NCBI GenBank assembly: GCA_903869675.1
Contig: CAIQAB010000022.1
Span: 62,001-126,000, forward strand
DNA length: 64,000 nucleotides
Source: an uncultured Verrucomicrobiota bacterium
GTDB lineage: Bacteria; Verrucomicrobiota; Verrucomicrobiia; Opitutales; Opitutaceae
Reading direction: 5' to 3'
The position numbers were made by a program, and so were the translations under genes. Shown piece after piece: positions 33,301 through 41,717 of this stretch (position 1 is its first letter; each line of letters begins with the position of its first letter). The notes under the pieces were generated by a model. The model searched no databases, had not been told where the DNA came from, and saw only the letters and a program-made list of their open reading frames with translations.

Positions 33301-35111
33301 AAATCACCGTCTCGGGCGGGACTTTCACACTGGGTGCGACGGTCAACGCCCAGATCAACTTCCTCGACCTCGCCGCCGGACTATCGCCCGGCACCTACCC
33401 GCTGGTCGACGGCGCCTCCACCCTGACCGCATCCAGCAGCACCGTCGTCCCGGTCCTGCCCGCCGCCACCGGCACCACCCGCCAGACCTTTTCCATCAGC
33501 CGCGCAGCCTCAGGTAGCTCGACCTTCATGAACCTCGTGGTCACCGGTTCCGCCGCCCCGCTAGTATGGTCCGGCTCCGCCGGCGGCCTGTGGGATCTGA
33601 ATACCACATCCGGCAACTTCACCGGCGGCTCCCCCTCAGTTTTTTATAACCTCGATCGCGTTACGTTCGATGATACCGGCGCTGGTGGCTCCGTCATGCT
33701 CACCGGCACGCTCCAGCCTTCCGTTGTCACCGTAAACAACGTCATCCGCGACTACTCTTTCGACGGCGCGGGCGTGCTCGGCGGCGCCGCCCGGCTCGTG
33801 AAATCCGGCTCGGGCACACTCACCCTGGCCAACACCGCCGCCAACACCTTCACCGGAGGCGTGCGCGTCGAGGCCGGAACGCTGGCCGTCGGCAACGCCA
33901 CCACGTCCCTCGGCACAGGCGCGGTCACCCTCGCGGGCGGCACGCTTTCCCTGCCAAATACCACCGTCTTCCTGAATAACTCGTTCGTCTTCTCCGGCGC
34001 CTCCGCCATCGCCTCCGCCTACTCCGGTAACTCCACCCTCGTAAACTCGACCGCGAGCACGTTCTCCAGCTCAGGTCCCGCCTCGCTCGACCTGTCCGGC
34101 GTCGCCGGCATTCTAAGTATAAACGGTGCGATGTCCGGTTTCTCCGGCACGATCAACTTCGGCGCCGGATCCGGCATGCTGCGCCTGAACTCGAACTCAG
34201 TCGGCACAAGCGATGTTAACCTCGGATCCGCCACCACCCACTTCGCGCTGGGATCAGGTGCAGCCAGGCTGACCAACCGCAACGGCGGCCTTACCATCGA
34301 GCTAGGCGGCCTCTCTGGCGGCCCCTCCACCGTGCTCTCCGGCCGCCAAAGCGGCTCGGGCACCACCGCCACCGTCTATCGCGTCGGAGCGCTCGGCTCG
34401 GATACCACCTTCGCCGGCTCCATCCAGTCCGGCGGCGACCTCGCCGGAGTTCAGATCGTCAAAACCGGCGCAGGCTCCTGGACCCTGTCGGGCGCGTCCG
34501 ACTACACCGGCGGGTTCAGCATCGAGGCCGGCCGCGTGATCCTACCCGGCACCCTCGCCTGTTCCGGCAACTTGGAAGTATCCGGCGCCGGCACGCTTGA
34601 ACTTTCCGCTGGCAACGTGCGGGCCGCCGCCGTGAACGTCGAGGCCGCCGGCGTCGTCAACGGCCCGGGTTTGATCGACGGCGACCTCAACAACCGGGGC
34701 ACCGTCACCGCCGCCAGCCCCGGTTCACTGGTGGTCACAGGCGACGTCGTGAACGACGGCGTCCTCAGGCTCACCGGCGGCGCCGAACTCATCATCGCCG
34801 GCTCCGTGGTGAACAACGGCGTGCTCGACCTCATGACCGCAGGCGGCGTCTTGCCGCCCAACCTGATCAACAACGGCACCGTCCTCGACGCGTCCGCCGT
34901 TCGCCTGACCGATTGGTCACGCACCAACAACAGCTTCACCCTGACCATCGCCTCCTACGCCGGCCATACCTACACGCTTCAGACCACCGAAGACGTCGCC
35001 AACGGCTGGACCGATCTCGAAACCCGCGCCGGCACGGCCGGCCAGAACCTCGTTTTCACCCACGACGGCGGCCCCTGGACTCGACGCTACTACCGTATCA
35101 AAGTGCGCTGA
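30360..35111 (+). CDS. Giant secreted pectate-lyase-like protein with autotransporter-associated beta-strand repeats
   Basis: 1583 residues. A signal peptide ends ...GAATLARAQ, followed at once by a beta-helix lyase domain (AFPGAEGYGAYTTGGRGG, VTIAGQTAPGDGVGIYNNV, LDHLSIQFSQDENIS). At ~430 is a TSP3-type linker DTDRDGMPDAWESAL, then a cadherin-like unit like the one in the upstream gene. From ~655 to ~1400 there are at least four autotransporter-associated beta-strand (PATR) repeats: GTLTKRGTGLLTLSN (~664), NKVGSGTWTLTGAST (~877), LVKSGSGTLTLANTA (~1146) and IVKTGAGSWTLSGAS (~1366). No autotransporter barrel is present; the protein ends in the short Y-T-L-Q module ...RRYYRIKVR. Gap to the previous gene is 11 bp, so co-transcription is likely. 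Confidence 0.85.
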   Translation: MSRHPSLRDHLHAALAALALLGAATLARAQIPAFPGAEGYGAYTTGGRGGDVYYVTNLNASGTGSFADAISTVPTAGRTIVFAVSGYIRLPSGSGGTRMTASKVTIAGQTAPGDGVGIYNNVFRISGSNVLLRHLRFRLGKYGTSGDCIDLDSGCTNAMLDHLSIQFSQDENISSYSTPPENLTLQYSLNSWGLETHSCGGLWDQNHATAHHTLWSHNHTRNPKARPNGLLEWVNNVTFDWDIGFIMGDSYTPSSWKANVVGNYFICPPGNIRTYILEKGWLDRNAARKPTFSIYLENNYLDANGDGLLNGGLVGYERVEGKEFDPAEIVPDYATNADVPRYYKNTAPFAGSTAGVTTDSPRLAYKKIVSAAGALRLDATYGGGLRDEVDTILLNKLVTQSAFHVTRESDTGASASGFGILNSTSAPLDTDRDGMPDAWESALGWTSTTQDHNTALASSGGILTGTTMFPVGTPAGYTRLEEYLHFLASPHATIAKNTAALPSSFTVDLSRYTPGFNTLSPVFTLANIIGGTATQSGTGGAVVTFTPTVNFAGRARFEFTVTDSQGDTWTQSMLMLVSTVSVPRDLVWLGDGTSNAWNTTAATWQRNSETTAFASGDNALFDDRGSASPSLTVASTITAGTLTFDTTKTYTLAGTGAVSAGGTLTKRGTGLLTLSNSGSNSFASIIHEAGTLALTKSTAAGGAKISLQGGTITFSPDVVGSSVANALEFTVPTVINVTTQHNSTGAWTGPGDITVNTSALWTVTGSWSGYSGRITLGPTGTPRIRLNSTSNTNFGSANLAVDLGQGSGQFMNRNGGSTAYAIGTLTGGTGTQLQGTQTPNATNDNTSLYSIGARNENATFQGIITNGGSTGLVATLVNKVGSGTWTLTGASTHTGLTTVSAGTLRLNGSFATAPITVASGATLAGSGSTGGLVTVASGGKLNPGATDGAAGTFTTSAGLNAASGSTLVFDLGPTPAAAADKITVSGGTFTLGATVNAQINFLDLAAGLSPGTYPLVDGASTLTASSSTVVPVLPAATGTTRQTFSISRAASGSSTFMNLVVTGSAAPLVWSGSAGGLWDLNTTSGNFTGGSPSVFYNLDRVTFDDTGAGGSVMLTGTLQPSVVTVNNVIRDYSFDGAGVLGGAARLVKSGSGTLTLANTAANTFTGGVRVEAGTLAVGNATTSLGTGAVTLAGGTLSLPNTTVFLNNSFVFSGASAIASAYSGNSTLVNSTASTFSSSGPASLDLSGVAGILSINGAMSGFSGTINFGAGSGMLRLNSNSVGTSDVNLGSATTHFALGSGAARLTNRNGGLTIELGGLSGGPSTVLSGRQSGSGTTATVYRVGALGSDTTFAGSIQSGGDLAGVQIVKTGAGSWTLSGASDYTGGFSIEAGRVILPGTLACSGNLEVSGAGTLELSAGNVRAAAVNVEAAGVVNGPGLIDGDLNNRGTVTAASPGSLVVTGDVVNDGVLRLTGGAELIIAGSVVNNGVLDLMTAGGVLPPNLINNGTVLDASAVRLTDWSRTNNSFTLTIASYAGHTYTLQTTEDVANGWTDLETRAGTAGQNLVFTHDGGPWTRRYYRIKVR

Positions 35112-38100
35112 TGCCCCCGCTCCGCGCCACCACCGCCGCGTTATTCATCGCCGTTTCGACCGGGCTTTTCGCCGACGAGGCCCTCCCGCCGCCCTCGCCC
35201 GCCCTAGGCACCTTCACCGCCGAGCGCCCGCGCGAACTCGAACGCCCGCTACGCTACACGCCCGACGGTGGCGATTTCGTGATCGAGAACGGCCGCGAGT
35301 TTTTTAACCGCCCGCTCTACGGCACCCACACCGCCTTCCGTATCGACGGCGGCGACCGCCCCGAGTGGTCCCTCTACCTGCCCGGTCGCGGCGGGAATCT
35401 CCGCCTGGGCCTCGTTGCCGCCGACGGCGGGGTGCGCTGGCTGCACGACGCCGACCGCGTCATCACCCGCTACCGCCCTGGCGCGCTCCGCCACGAAATC
35501 ACCGACTCCGCCCTCGGCCCAGATGGGGCACTTATCGTCGACTCCATCCCCTGCGCCGAGACAGAAGGCCTGATCGTGCGGGTCGAGGCCCGCGGCTTGG
35601 CTGCACCTCTAGTCCTCGGCTGGGCCTACGGAGGCGCCAACGGGCAGCGCGGCAAACGCGACGGCGACATCGGCACCGAACGCGTTCCCATCAGCGAATA
35701 CTTCCAGTTCTCCCCTGAAAACGCCCGCGACCAATCCTTCACCCTCCACGTCGATGGAGCATTCACGCTCCGAGCCAAGTCAGCCACCTTGCGCGGCCTC
35801 ACCCTGCCGGTATCCACTCTCACTGTGCGCGACGGTGCCAGGTGGGCCGCGCCTTTTACCGCCGCGCCTTCGGCCGAGTCGCTCACCGCCCCCATCGTCG
35901 CCGGCCACATCACGCTCACCAATACCACCCCGTTCTACCTCTGGATCCAACGCCTCTCGGACGATACTCCGCCCGCCGCCGCCGAATTGCCCGCCCGCTT
36001 CGCCGCCGCCGAGGAGAAACGCCAAACACTAGCGACCCGCGTCCGCGTCTCGACTCCCGACCCCTACCTCGACGCCGCCGTCGGCGCACTCAATCTCGCC
36101 GCCGATGCCGTGTGGGATGACCGTGAAGGCGTCGTCCTGCACGGCGCCATCGCCTGGCGGCAAAAACTCCTCGGCTGGCGCGGCCCTTACCTAAATGACG
36201 CGCTGGGCTGGCACGAACGCGCACGCCGCCATTTCTCCTACTGGGCCGGACAACAAAAACCCGGCGAAATCCCCGCCACACTTCCGCCTCCCGAAGAGGA
36301 GACCAACCTCGCCCGATCCCGCCGCGCCCTCCACTCACCCGGCGCCCTGTCGTTTCACCACTACGACATGAATCTGGTCTATATCGACGCCCTCTTCCGG
36401 CATCTGCAGTGGACCGGCGACGTCGCCTTCGCCCGCCAAGTCTGGCCCGTGATCGAGCGCCACCTAACTTGGGAACGCAGGCTCTTTCGCCGCGAATTCA
36501 GCCCAGAAAAACTGCCGCTCTACGAGGCCTACGCCGCCATCTGGGCGAGTGACGACTTGCAATATCACGGCGGCGGCACCGCCCACGCCTCCGCCTACAA
36601 CCATTGGCACAATTTGATGGCCGCCCGCGTCGCCCGTCTGGTCGGCGCCGACCCCAGCCCCTACGAAAAAGAAGCCGCCCTGATCGCGCGCGGCATGCGG
36701 GAACTGCTCTGGCTACCTGACCGCGGCATATTCGCCGAGTTCAAGGACCTGCTCGGCCTTCAACTCGTCCACCCCTCTGCCGCGCTCTGGAGCTTTTATC
36801 ATACCATGGACGCCGGACTGGTCACCCCGTCCGAGGCCTGGCGCATGACCCGCTACGTCGAACTCGAAATTCCCCGTCTCGCCGTGCGGGGCCCCGGCGT
36901 GCCCGATGGCCTCGCCATGTATGCCACCAGCAACTGGATGCCCTACACCTGGTCCATCAATAACGTCGTGATGGGCGAAAACCTCCACACTGCCCTCGGC
37001 TTCTGGCAGGCCGGCCGCCCCGACGCCGCCTACGCGCTCGCGCGCTCATCCCTGCTGGCTTCGCTCTACATGGGAATCTGCCCAGGCAACATCGGCTCGA
37101 TGAACTACCTCGACGCCTACCGCGGCGAGTCGCAGCGCGACTTTGGCGACGGCTCCGGGGTGTTTTCCCGTGCCCTCATAGAGGGGCTCTTTGGTTTCAC
37201 ACCCGATCTACTCGCAGGTGAACTGACCCTCGCCCCGGGCTTTCCATCCGATTGGGACCACGCCGCCCTGCGCCACCCTGATTTCGATCTCGATTTTACG
37301 AGGCGCGCAGACGTGGAAACCTACCGTGTCGCCACCCGCTTCGACCGACCCATCACCCTTCGCCTCGCTCTACCGCGCCGCAGCACCACTTGCGAGCTGA
37401 CCGTCAACGGCATCGCCGTCGCCGCGTCGCCCGATCCCGCTTCGACCGAAGCTCCCCGTCTTCTGGCCATGGCGCCCACCGCAAAGGATTTTACCGTCGT
37501 GGTTCGCTGGTCCGGCGCCGTTTTCGCGGCGACTCCAACCAGACCATCGGCACCGAAAGCACCCGCCGATATCGCCGCTTTTGTCACGCCGCCCCCGCCC
37601 TCCCCCGACGCCGAGCTCGAACCACTCAACCTCGCCCCCCTGTTTAACGACCGCATCACCACTATCTTCGCGCCGGGCAAATACCGTTCGCCACGCTCTC
37701 CCTTCGTCTCGCTGGCCATTCCCGCCCAAGGCATAGGCGCTTGGGCTGGCCACGTGAATGCCACCGCCGAGATCGACGACGCTGGGCTCCGCGAGGCCTC
37801 CGCCGCACACGGCGGACGGATCGTCCTGCCGTCCGGAGTGCCCTTCGCCACGCCTGGCCCAGGCACCGCGCCCAACGTTGTCTTCACCTCCCGATGGGAC
37901 AACTACCCCCGCGAGCTCACCATCCCCCTGGTTGGCCGCGCCCGACGCATCCACCTGCTGATGGCCGGCTCAACCAACTGGATGCAAAGCCGACTGGATA
38001 ACGGAGAAGTGATCGCCACCTACACCGACGGCACGACCGCCCGTCTGCCGCTGCATAATCCGACAACGTGGTGGCCCATCGAACAGGACTACTTTATAGA

Positions 38101-38335
38101 CGGCCTCGCGTTTAACCGTCCCGAGCCCGTGCCCCTTCGCATCGACCTGAAGACCGCCCGTATCCGCGCCGGCACTCCCTCCGATTTTACCAAGCGCAAC
38201 ACCGCCATCCCAGGCGGCGCCGCCACCGTGCTCGCCCTCCCGCTTGATCCCCGCAAGGAACTCCAATTCCTTACCGTTCGCACCCTCGCCAATGAGGTCG
38301 TGATAGGACTCCTCGCAGTGACCTTGGAACGCTGA
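35111..38335 (+). CDS. Large exported putative glycoside hydrolase with (alpha/alpha)6 domain (DUF4450-like)
   Basis: 1074 residues with a signal peptide (ATTAALFIAVSTGLFA). The N-terminal ~300 residues form a beta-sandwich-like region with DFVIENGREFFNRPLYGTHT; the middle (~320-720) looks like a six-hairpin (alpha/alpha)6 glycosidase core (YLDAAVGALNLAADAVW, GAIAWRQKLLGWRGPYLND, MNLVYIDALFRHLQWTGDVA, YNHWHNLMAARVARLVGADP). The C-terminal ~300 residues have a further beta domain (AVTLER end). The N-terminal segment resembles DUF4450-type proteins; I am not certain of the family, and no catalytic residue can be named. Its ATG overlaps the preceding stop by 1 bp (TGATG), so the two are translationally coupled. 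Confidence 0.7.
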   Translation: MPPLRATTAALFIAVSTGLFADEALPPPSPALGTFTAERPRELERPLRYTPDGGDFVIENGREFFNRPLYGTHTAFRIDGGDRPEWSLYLPGRGGNLRLGLVAADGGVRWLHDADRVITRYRPGALRHEITDSALGPDGALIVDSIPCAETEGLIVRVEARGLAAPLVLGWAYGGANGQRGKRDGDIGTERVPISEYFQFSPENARDQSFTLHVDGAFTLRAKSATLRGLTLPVSTLTVRDGARWAAPFTAAPSAESLTAPIVAGHITLTNTTPFYLWIQRLSDDTPPAAAELPARFAAAEEKRQTLATRVRVSTPDPYLDAAVGALNLAADAVWDDREGVVLHGAIAWRQKLLGWRGPYLNDALGWHERARRHFSYWAGQQKPGEIPATLPPPEEETNLARSRRALHSPGALSFHHYDMNLVYIDALFRHLQWTGDVAFARQVWPVIERHLTWERRLFRREFSPEKLPLYEAYAAIWASDDLQYHGGGTAHASAYNHWHNLMAARVARLVGADPSPYEKEAALIARGMRELLWLPDRGIFAEFKDLLGLQLVHPSAALWSFYHTMDAGLVTPSEAWRMTRYVELEIPRLAVRGPGVPDGLAMYATSNWMPYTWSINNVVMGENLHTALGFWQAGRPDAAYALARSSLLASLYMGICPGNIGSMNYLDAYRGESQRDFGDGSGVFSRALIEGLFGFTPDLLAGELTLAPGFPSDWDHAALRHPDFDLDFTRRADVETYRVATRFDRPITLRLALPRRSTTCELTVNGIAVAASPDPASTEAPRLLAMAPTAKDFTVVVRWSGAVFAATPTRPSAPKAPADIAAFVTPPPPSPDAELEPLNLAPLFNDRITTIFAPGKYRSPRSPFVSLAIPAQGIGAWAGHVNATAEIDDAGLREASAAHGGRIVLPSGVPFATPGPGTAPNVVFTSRWDNYPRELTIPLVGRARRIHLLMAGSTNWMQSRLDNGEVIATYTDGTTARLPLHNPTTWWPIEQDYFIDGLAFNRPEPVPLRIDLKTARIRAGTPSDFTKRNTAIPGGAATVLALPLDPRKELQFLTVRTLANEVVIGLLAVTLER

Positions 38336-38516
38336 ACTGGCGCGCGGGCGCTCAATCCCGGTGCCCGCCGATCTCCATCGGCAGCAGTGAGCAAACTCAC
38401 CCACGTCGCACCGCGATAGGTCTTGTCGGAATCGCGCCCAGCGCGCACCGTTTTCGCAAAACCTTCGCCGCCGCCGTCCCGGGGCGCGACGATCCGCCCA
38501 ACGCGATTCCTCCACT

Positions 38517-40943
38517 ATGACTTTCCGCGCCCCGCTGCTAGAAATCCTCCGCACCCCCGGCTATCGCCCGGTGAATGACGCCGCCCTCTTCCGCGCCCTC
38601 AAGCTGCCACCGAAGCAACGCTCCCGGTTTCTGCACGAACTCCGCCTACTGCTCTCCAAAGGCGAAGTGGTCCAGACCCAGGGCGATCGCTACGCCCTGC
38701 CCGCCCCCGCGCCCAGCCCCTCGGCCAAAACCACCCGGCAGCCCGGCCAACCCGGCGCCGACGACGAACTCGTCGGGCGTATCCAGTTCCGCCAAGGCGG
38801 CTCCGCTTGGTTCGTGCCCGCCCTCGGCGAAGACGCCGAGCCCGGCGCACCCCGCCCCGACGACATCCAGATCGGCCCCGGCGATACACTAAACGCCCTG
38901 CCCGGGGACACCGTTGCAGTGGTGGTCGACGCCACATTGCGCGGCCGCCGTTTCGCAGCTGGCGACGCCCGCAACGATGAAGCCCGCGGTCGGGTCGTCC
39001 GCATCGTGAAACGCGCCCGCGAGGAGATCGTCGGCCGTCTCGCCAAAGTCCGCTCCCAATACGTCGTGCTCGCCGACGACCCGCGCTTCCCGCTCGAGGT
39101 CTTCGTCGCTGACCCGGCCCTTTCCCGCCTCAAACCCACCCCGAAGCCAGACGATAAGGTAGTCGCGACCCTCGAACCGTGGGAAGATCCCCGCAAACCC
39201 CTCCGTGGCGTCGTCACCGAGGTGTTGGGCAAAACCTTCGAGCCCCGTGCCGAACTGCTCGGGGTGTATCGAAAATTCAAACTCGACCCCGTCTTCCCCG
39301 CCGAGGTCGAACGCGAGGTCGGCGGCCTCGCCGACACCGTCCAGCCCCACCAAATCGCCGGACGGCTCGACTACCGCCAGAGCCCCGTCTTCACCATAGA
39401 TCCAGACGACGCCAAAGATTTCGACGACGCCCTGTCGCTCGAACCCCTGCCCGGCGGCGGCCTCCGTGTAGGCATCCACATCGCAGACGTCTCCGCCTAC
39501 GTGAAGCCGGGCACCGCCCTCGACCGCGAAGCCCTGAAACGAGGCAACTCCACCTACCTCGTCGGCACTGTCGTGCCCATGTTGCCGGAAAAACTCTCCA
39601 ACGGCCTCTGCTCACTCGTCGAAGCACAGGATCGTCTCTGCAAAGCCGTCTTTCTCGACTTCGATGCCAAAGGCCGGCTGCTCGAAAAAGACACCGCCTA
39701 CGCCGCCACCGTCATCCGCAGCTACAAACGCCTCACCTATAAACAGGCCTACGCCCTTCTGTTTGCCGATGATCTGGCAAAGATCCGCGAACTACCGCTG
39801 CCGCCGAAACACCAGACCGGCTCCACCGGCCGCGCCCTTTCCTCCCTTTCCGATCAGGAACTAACCGCCCTGCAGGACTGGATCCGCCAGCTCTGGAAAC
39901 TCGCCTCCCGCCTGCGCCGTGAACGCATGAACGCCGGCTCTCTCGACCTCGACATGCCCGAGACCAAGGTCTTCGTGGATGCCGAGGGCTACGCCGACCG
40001 CCTAGAACGCATTGAGCACGACGAGAGTCACCAGTTGATCGAGGAGTTCATGCTCGCCGCCAACGAGGCCCTCGCCCGCCTCACCCGCCGCGAAAAACTC
40101 CCCTCGATCTACCGCGTCCATGACGACCCGGACCCGGAGAAGCTAAACGAACTCCGCCAACAACTCGCCACCCACGGTATCCGCGTCGGCGACCTGTCTG
40201 AACGCAAAGAGCTCGTCGCCCTGCTCAAGACCCTCGCCACCCACCCGCAGGGCTACACCCTCCGCACCCAACTGCTGCGCAGTCTGCGCAAGGCCGCCTA
40301 CCGCTCCGCCCCCGATGGCCACTTCGGCTTGCATAAAAACGACTATACCCATTTCACGTCGCCCATCCGCCGCTACAGCGACCTGGTCGTCCACCGCGTG
40401 CTCGAGGCCTACCTCGTCCGCCAAGGCTCGCTCGTCGTAGGCCACAACGACGCCACTTTCGACCGCCACCGCCCCGCCACCCTTTCGCCTCACGCACCCG
40501 ACCCCAAGGCTAAATTGCCCTACACCGCCGCTCGCGCCGAGGAGATGGGCGAACACCTCAGCCTGACCGAGATCAACTCCGCGGAAGCCGAGCGAGAAAG
40601 CGTGAAGATCAAGCTCCTGGAGTTCTTTGAACGCGAGTTGCTGAAGAAAACCCCCACGATCTTCGAGGCCGTGATTACCGATACGCGGCCGAACGGGTTT
40701 TTCATCGAGTTAACCGAGTCCATGACCTTCGGCTTCGTCCCCGCCTCGTTGCTGCGCGACGACTATTACCAGATCACCGGCGACGGCAGCTCGCTGGTCG
40801 GCGCGAAGACCAAAAAACGCTACACCATCGGCGCCCATTTGACCGTGCACGTAGCCAAGGTCGACCGCGTGAAGCGCCTGATGGACTTCCGTCCCTGCGA
40901 AGACGCACCCGCCGCTAAATCCCAAAAAAAGCCCGGGCGTTAG
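38517..40943 (+). CDS. rnr: Ribonuclease R
   Basis: An 808-residue RNB-family exoribonuclease that degrades structured RNA 3' to 5'. A winged-helix N terminus (LRTPGYRPVNDAALFRALKL) precedes cold-shock domains; the catalytic RNB motif is FTIDPDDAKDFDDALSLE with the clustered aspartates, followed by RVGIHIADVSAYVKPGTALD, GNSTYLVGTVVPMLPEKLSN and YTHFTSPIRRYSDLVVHRVL. The C-terminal S1 domain (FEAVITDTRPNGFFIELTE) and a short lysine tail complete the RNase R plan (RNase II lacks this length). Its end overlaps the convergent tatD gene by 29 bp. Confidence 0.95.
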   Translation: MTFRAPLLEILRTPGYRPVNDAALFRALKLPPKQRSRFLHELRLLLSKGEVVQTQGDRYALPAPAPSPSAKTTRQPGQPGADDELVGRIQFRQGGSAWFVPALGEDAEPGAPRPDDIQIGPGDTLNALPGDTVAVVVDATLRGRRFAAGDARNDEARGRVVRIVKRAREEIVGRLAKVRSQYVVLADDPRFPLEVFVADPALSRLKPTPKPDDKVVATLEPWEDPRKPLRGVVTEVLGKTFEPRAELLGVYRKFKLDPVFPAEVEREVGGLADTVQPHQIAGRLDYRQSPVFTIDPDDAKDFDDALSLEPLPGGGLRVGIHIADVSAYVKPGTALDREALKRGNSTYLVGTVVPMLPEKLSNGLCSLVEAQDRLCKAVFLDFDAKGRLLEKDTAYAATVIRSYKRLTYKQAYALLFADDLAKIRELPLPPKHQTGSTGRALSSLSDQELTALQDWIRQLWKLASRLRRERMNAGSLDLDMPETKVFVDAEGYADRLERIEHDESHQLIEEFMLAANEALARLTRREKLPSIYRVHDDPDPEKLNELRQQLATHGIRVGDLSERKELVALLKTLATHPQGYTLRTQLLRSLRKAAYRSAPDGHFGLHKNDYTHFTSPIRRYSDLVVHRVLEAYLVRQGSLVVGHNDATFDRHRPATLSPHAPDPKAKLPYTAARAEEMGEHLSLTEINSAEAERESVKIKLLEFFERELLKKTPTIFEAVITDTRPNGFFIELTESMTFGFVPASLLRDDYYQITGDGSSLVGAKTKKRYTIGAHLTVHVAKVDRVKRLMDFRPCEDAPAAKSQKKPGR

Positions 40944-41715
40944 CCGTGGTCCGCGCCGCCAGTTCAGCAGGAGTCACCCCCAGTTCTCGCGCCGCCGCCT
41001 CCGCCGTGAACGCGACAAAGGCAGGCTCGTTCTCCTTGCCCCGGTGCGGCACGGGGGAGAGGTAAGGCGCGTCCGTCTCAAGCATGAGGCTTTCAATCCC
41101 CTGCAGCCGCAACGCCGCTCGCACCGGCTCCGCGTTTTTATAGGTGACGACCCCGGTAAAGGAACCGCGCCCGCCCCGCCGGCGCAACTCGGCCATCTCC
41201 GCCGGGCCCTCGGTGAAACAATGGAAGACCACCCGCGCCCAGTCGACGCCGCTCGCATCGATCATAGCCACCGTCTCGGCAAAAGCCCCCCGCGAGTGAA
41301 TTTCCAGCGGGCAACCCAGCCGTGCCGCGAGCACCAACTGGGCCGCGAAGGCCGCCCGCTGCCAGGTAAAAATCCGCTCCGCTCGCTCAAGGTCGTCCTT
41401 GGGCAAATGGAAACGATCGAGCCCGCATTCTCCGAGCGCCACCGGCCTCGCTCCGGAACCGTGCCAGAAATCCTCGAGCCCGGCTAGTTGCTCGCTCCAG
41501 CGCTCGTCCACCGCGCAGGGATGCAGGCCGGCCGTGTAATAAACCACTCCCGCATGCCGCGTCGCGATGTCCCGATATAAGGCCCAGTCATCATAGGCGG
41601 TGCCGATCGTAACCATCGCAGCCACGCCTGCCGCCGCCGCCCGCGCGAGCACGGCGGGGGTCTCCCCGCGTTTCTCAAAGACGTCCAGATGGGTGTGCGT
41701 ATCGATCAGGTGCAT
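40915..41715 (-). CDS. tatD: TatD-family metal-dependent DNase/hydrolase
   Basis: A 266-residue TIM-barrel hydrolase. Metal ligands and family motifs are all present: LIDTHTHLDVF at the start, VALGECGLDRF, PLEIHSRGAFAET, VVFHCFTEGP and LMLETDAPYLSPVPHRGKENEP. TatD proteins are 3'-5' DNA/RNA exonucleases implicated in DNA repair. Only 2 bp separate it from the upstream carboxypeptidase gene, so the two are probably translated from one message. Its stop lies inside the opposing rnr coding sequence. Confidence 0.93.
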   Translation of the reverse strand: MHLIDTHTHLDVFEKRGETPAVLARAAAAGVAAMVTIGTAYDDWALYRDIATRHAGVVYYTAGLHPCAVDERWSEQLAGLEDFWHGSGARPVALGECGLDRFHLPKDDLERAERIFTWQRAAFAAQLVLAARLGCPLEIHSRGAFAETVAMIDASGVDWARVVFHCFTEGPAEMAELRRRGGRGSFTGVVTYKNAEPVRAALRLQGIESLMLETDAPYLSPVPHRGKENEPAFVAFTAEAAARELGVTPAELAARTTANARAFFGI

Positions 41716-41717
41716 CT

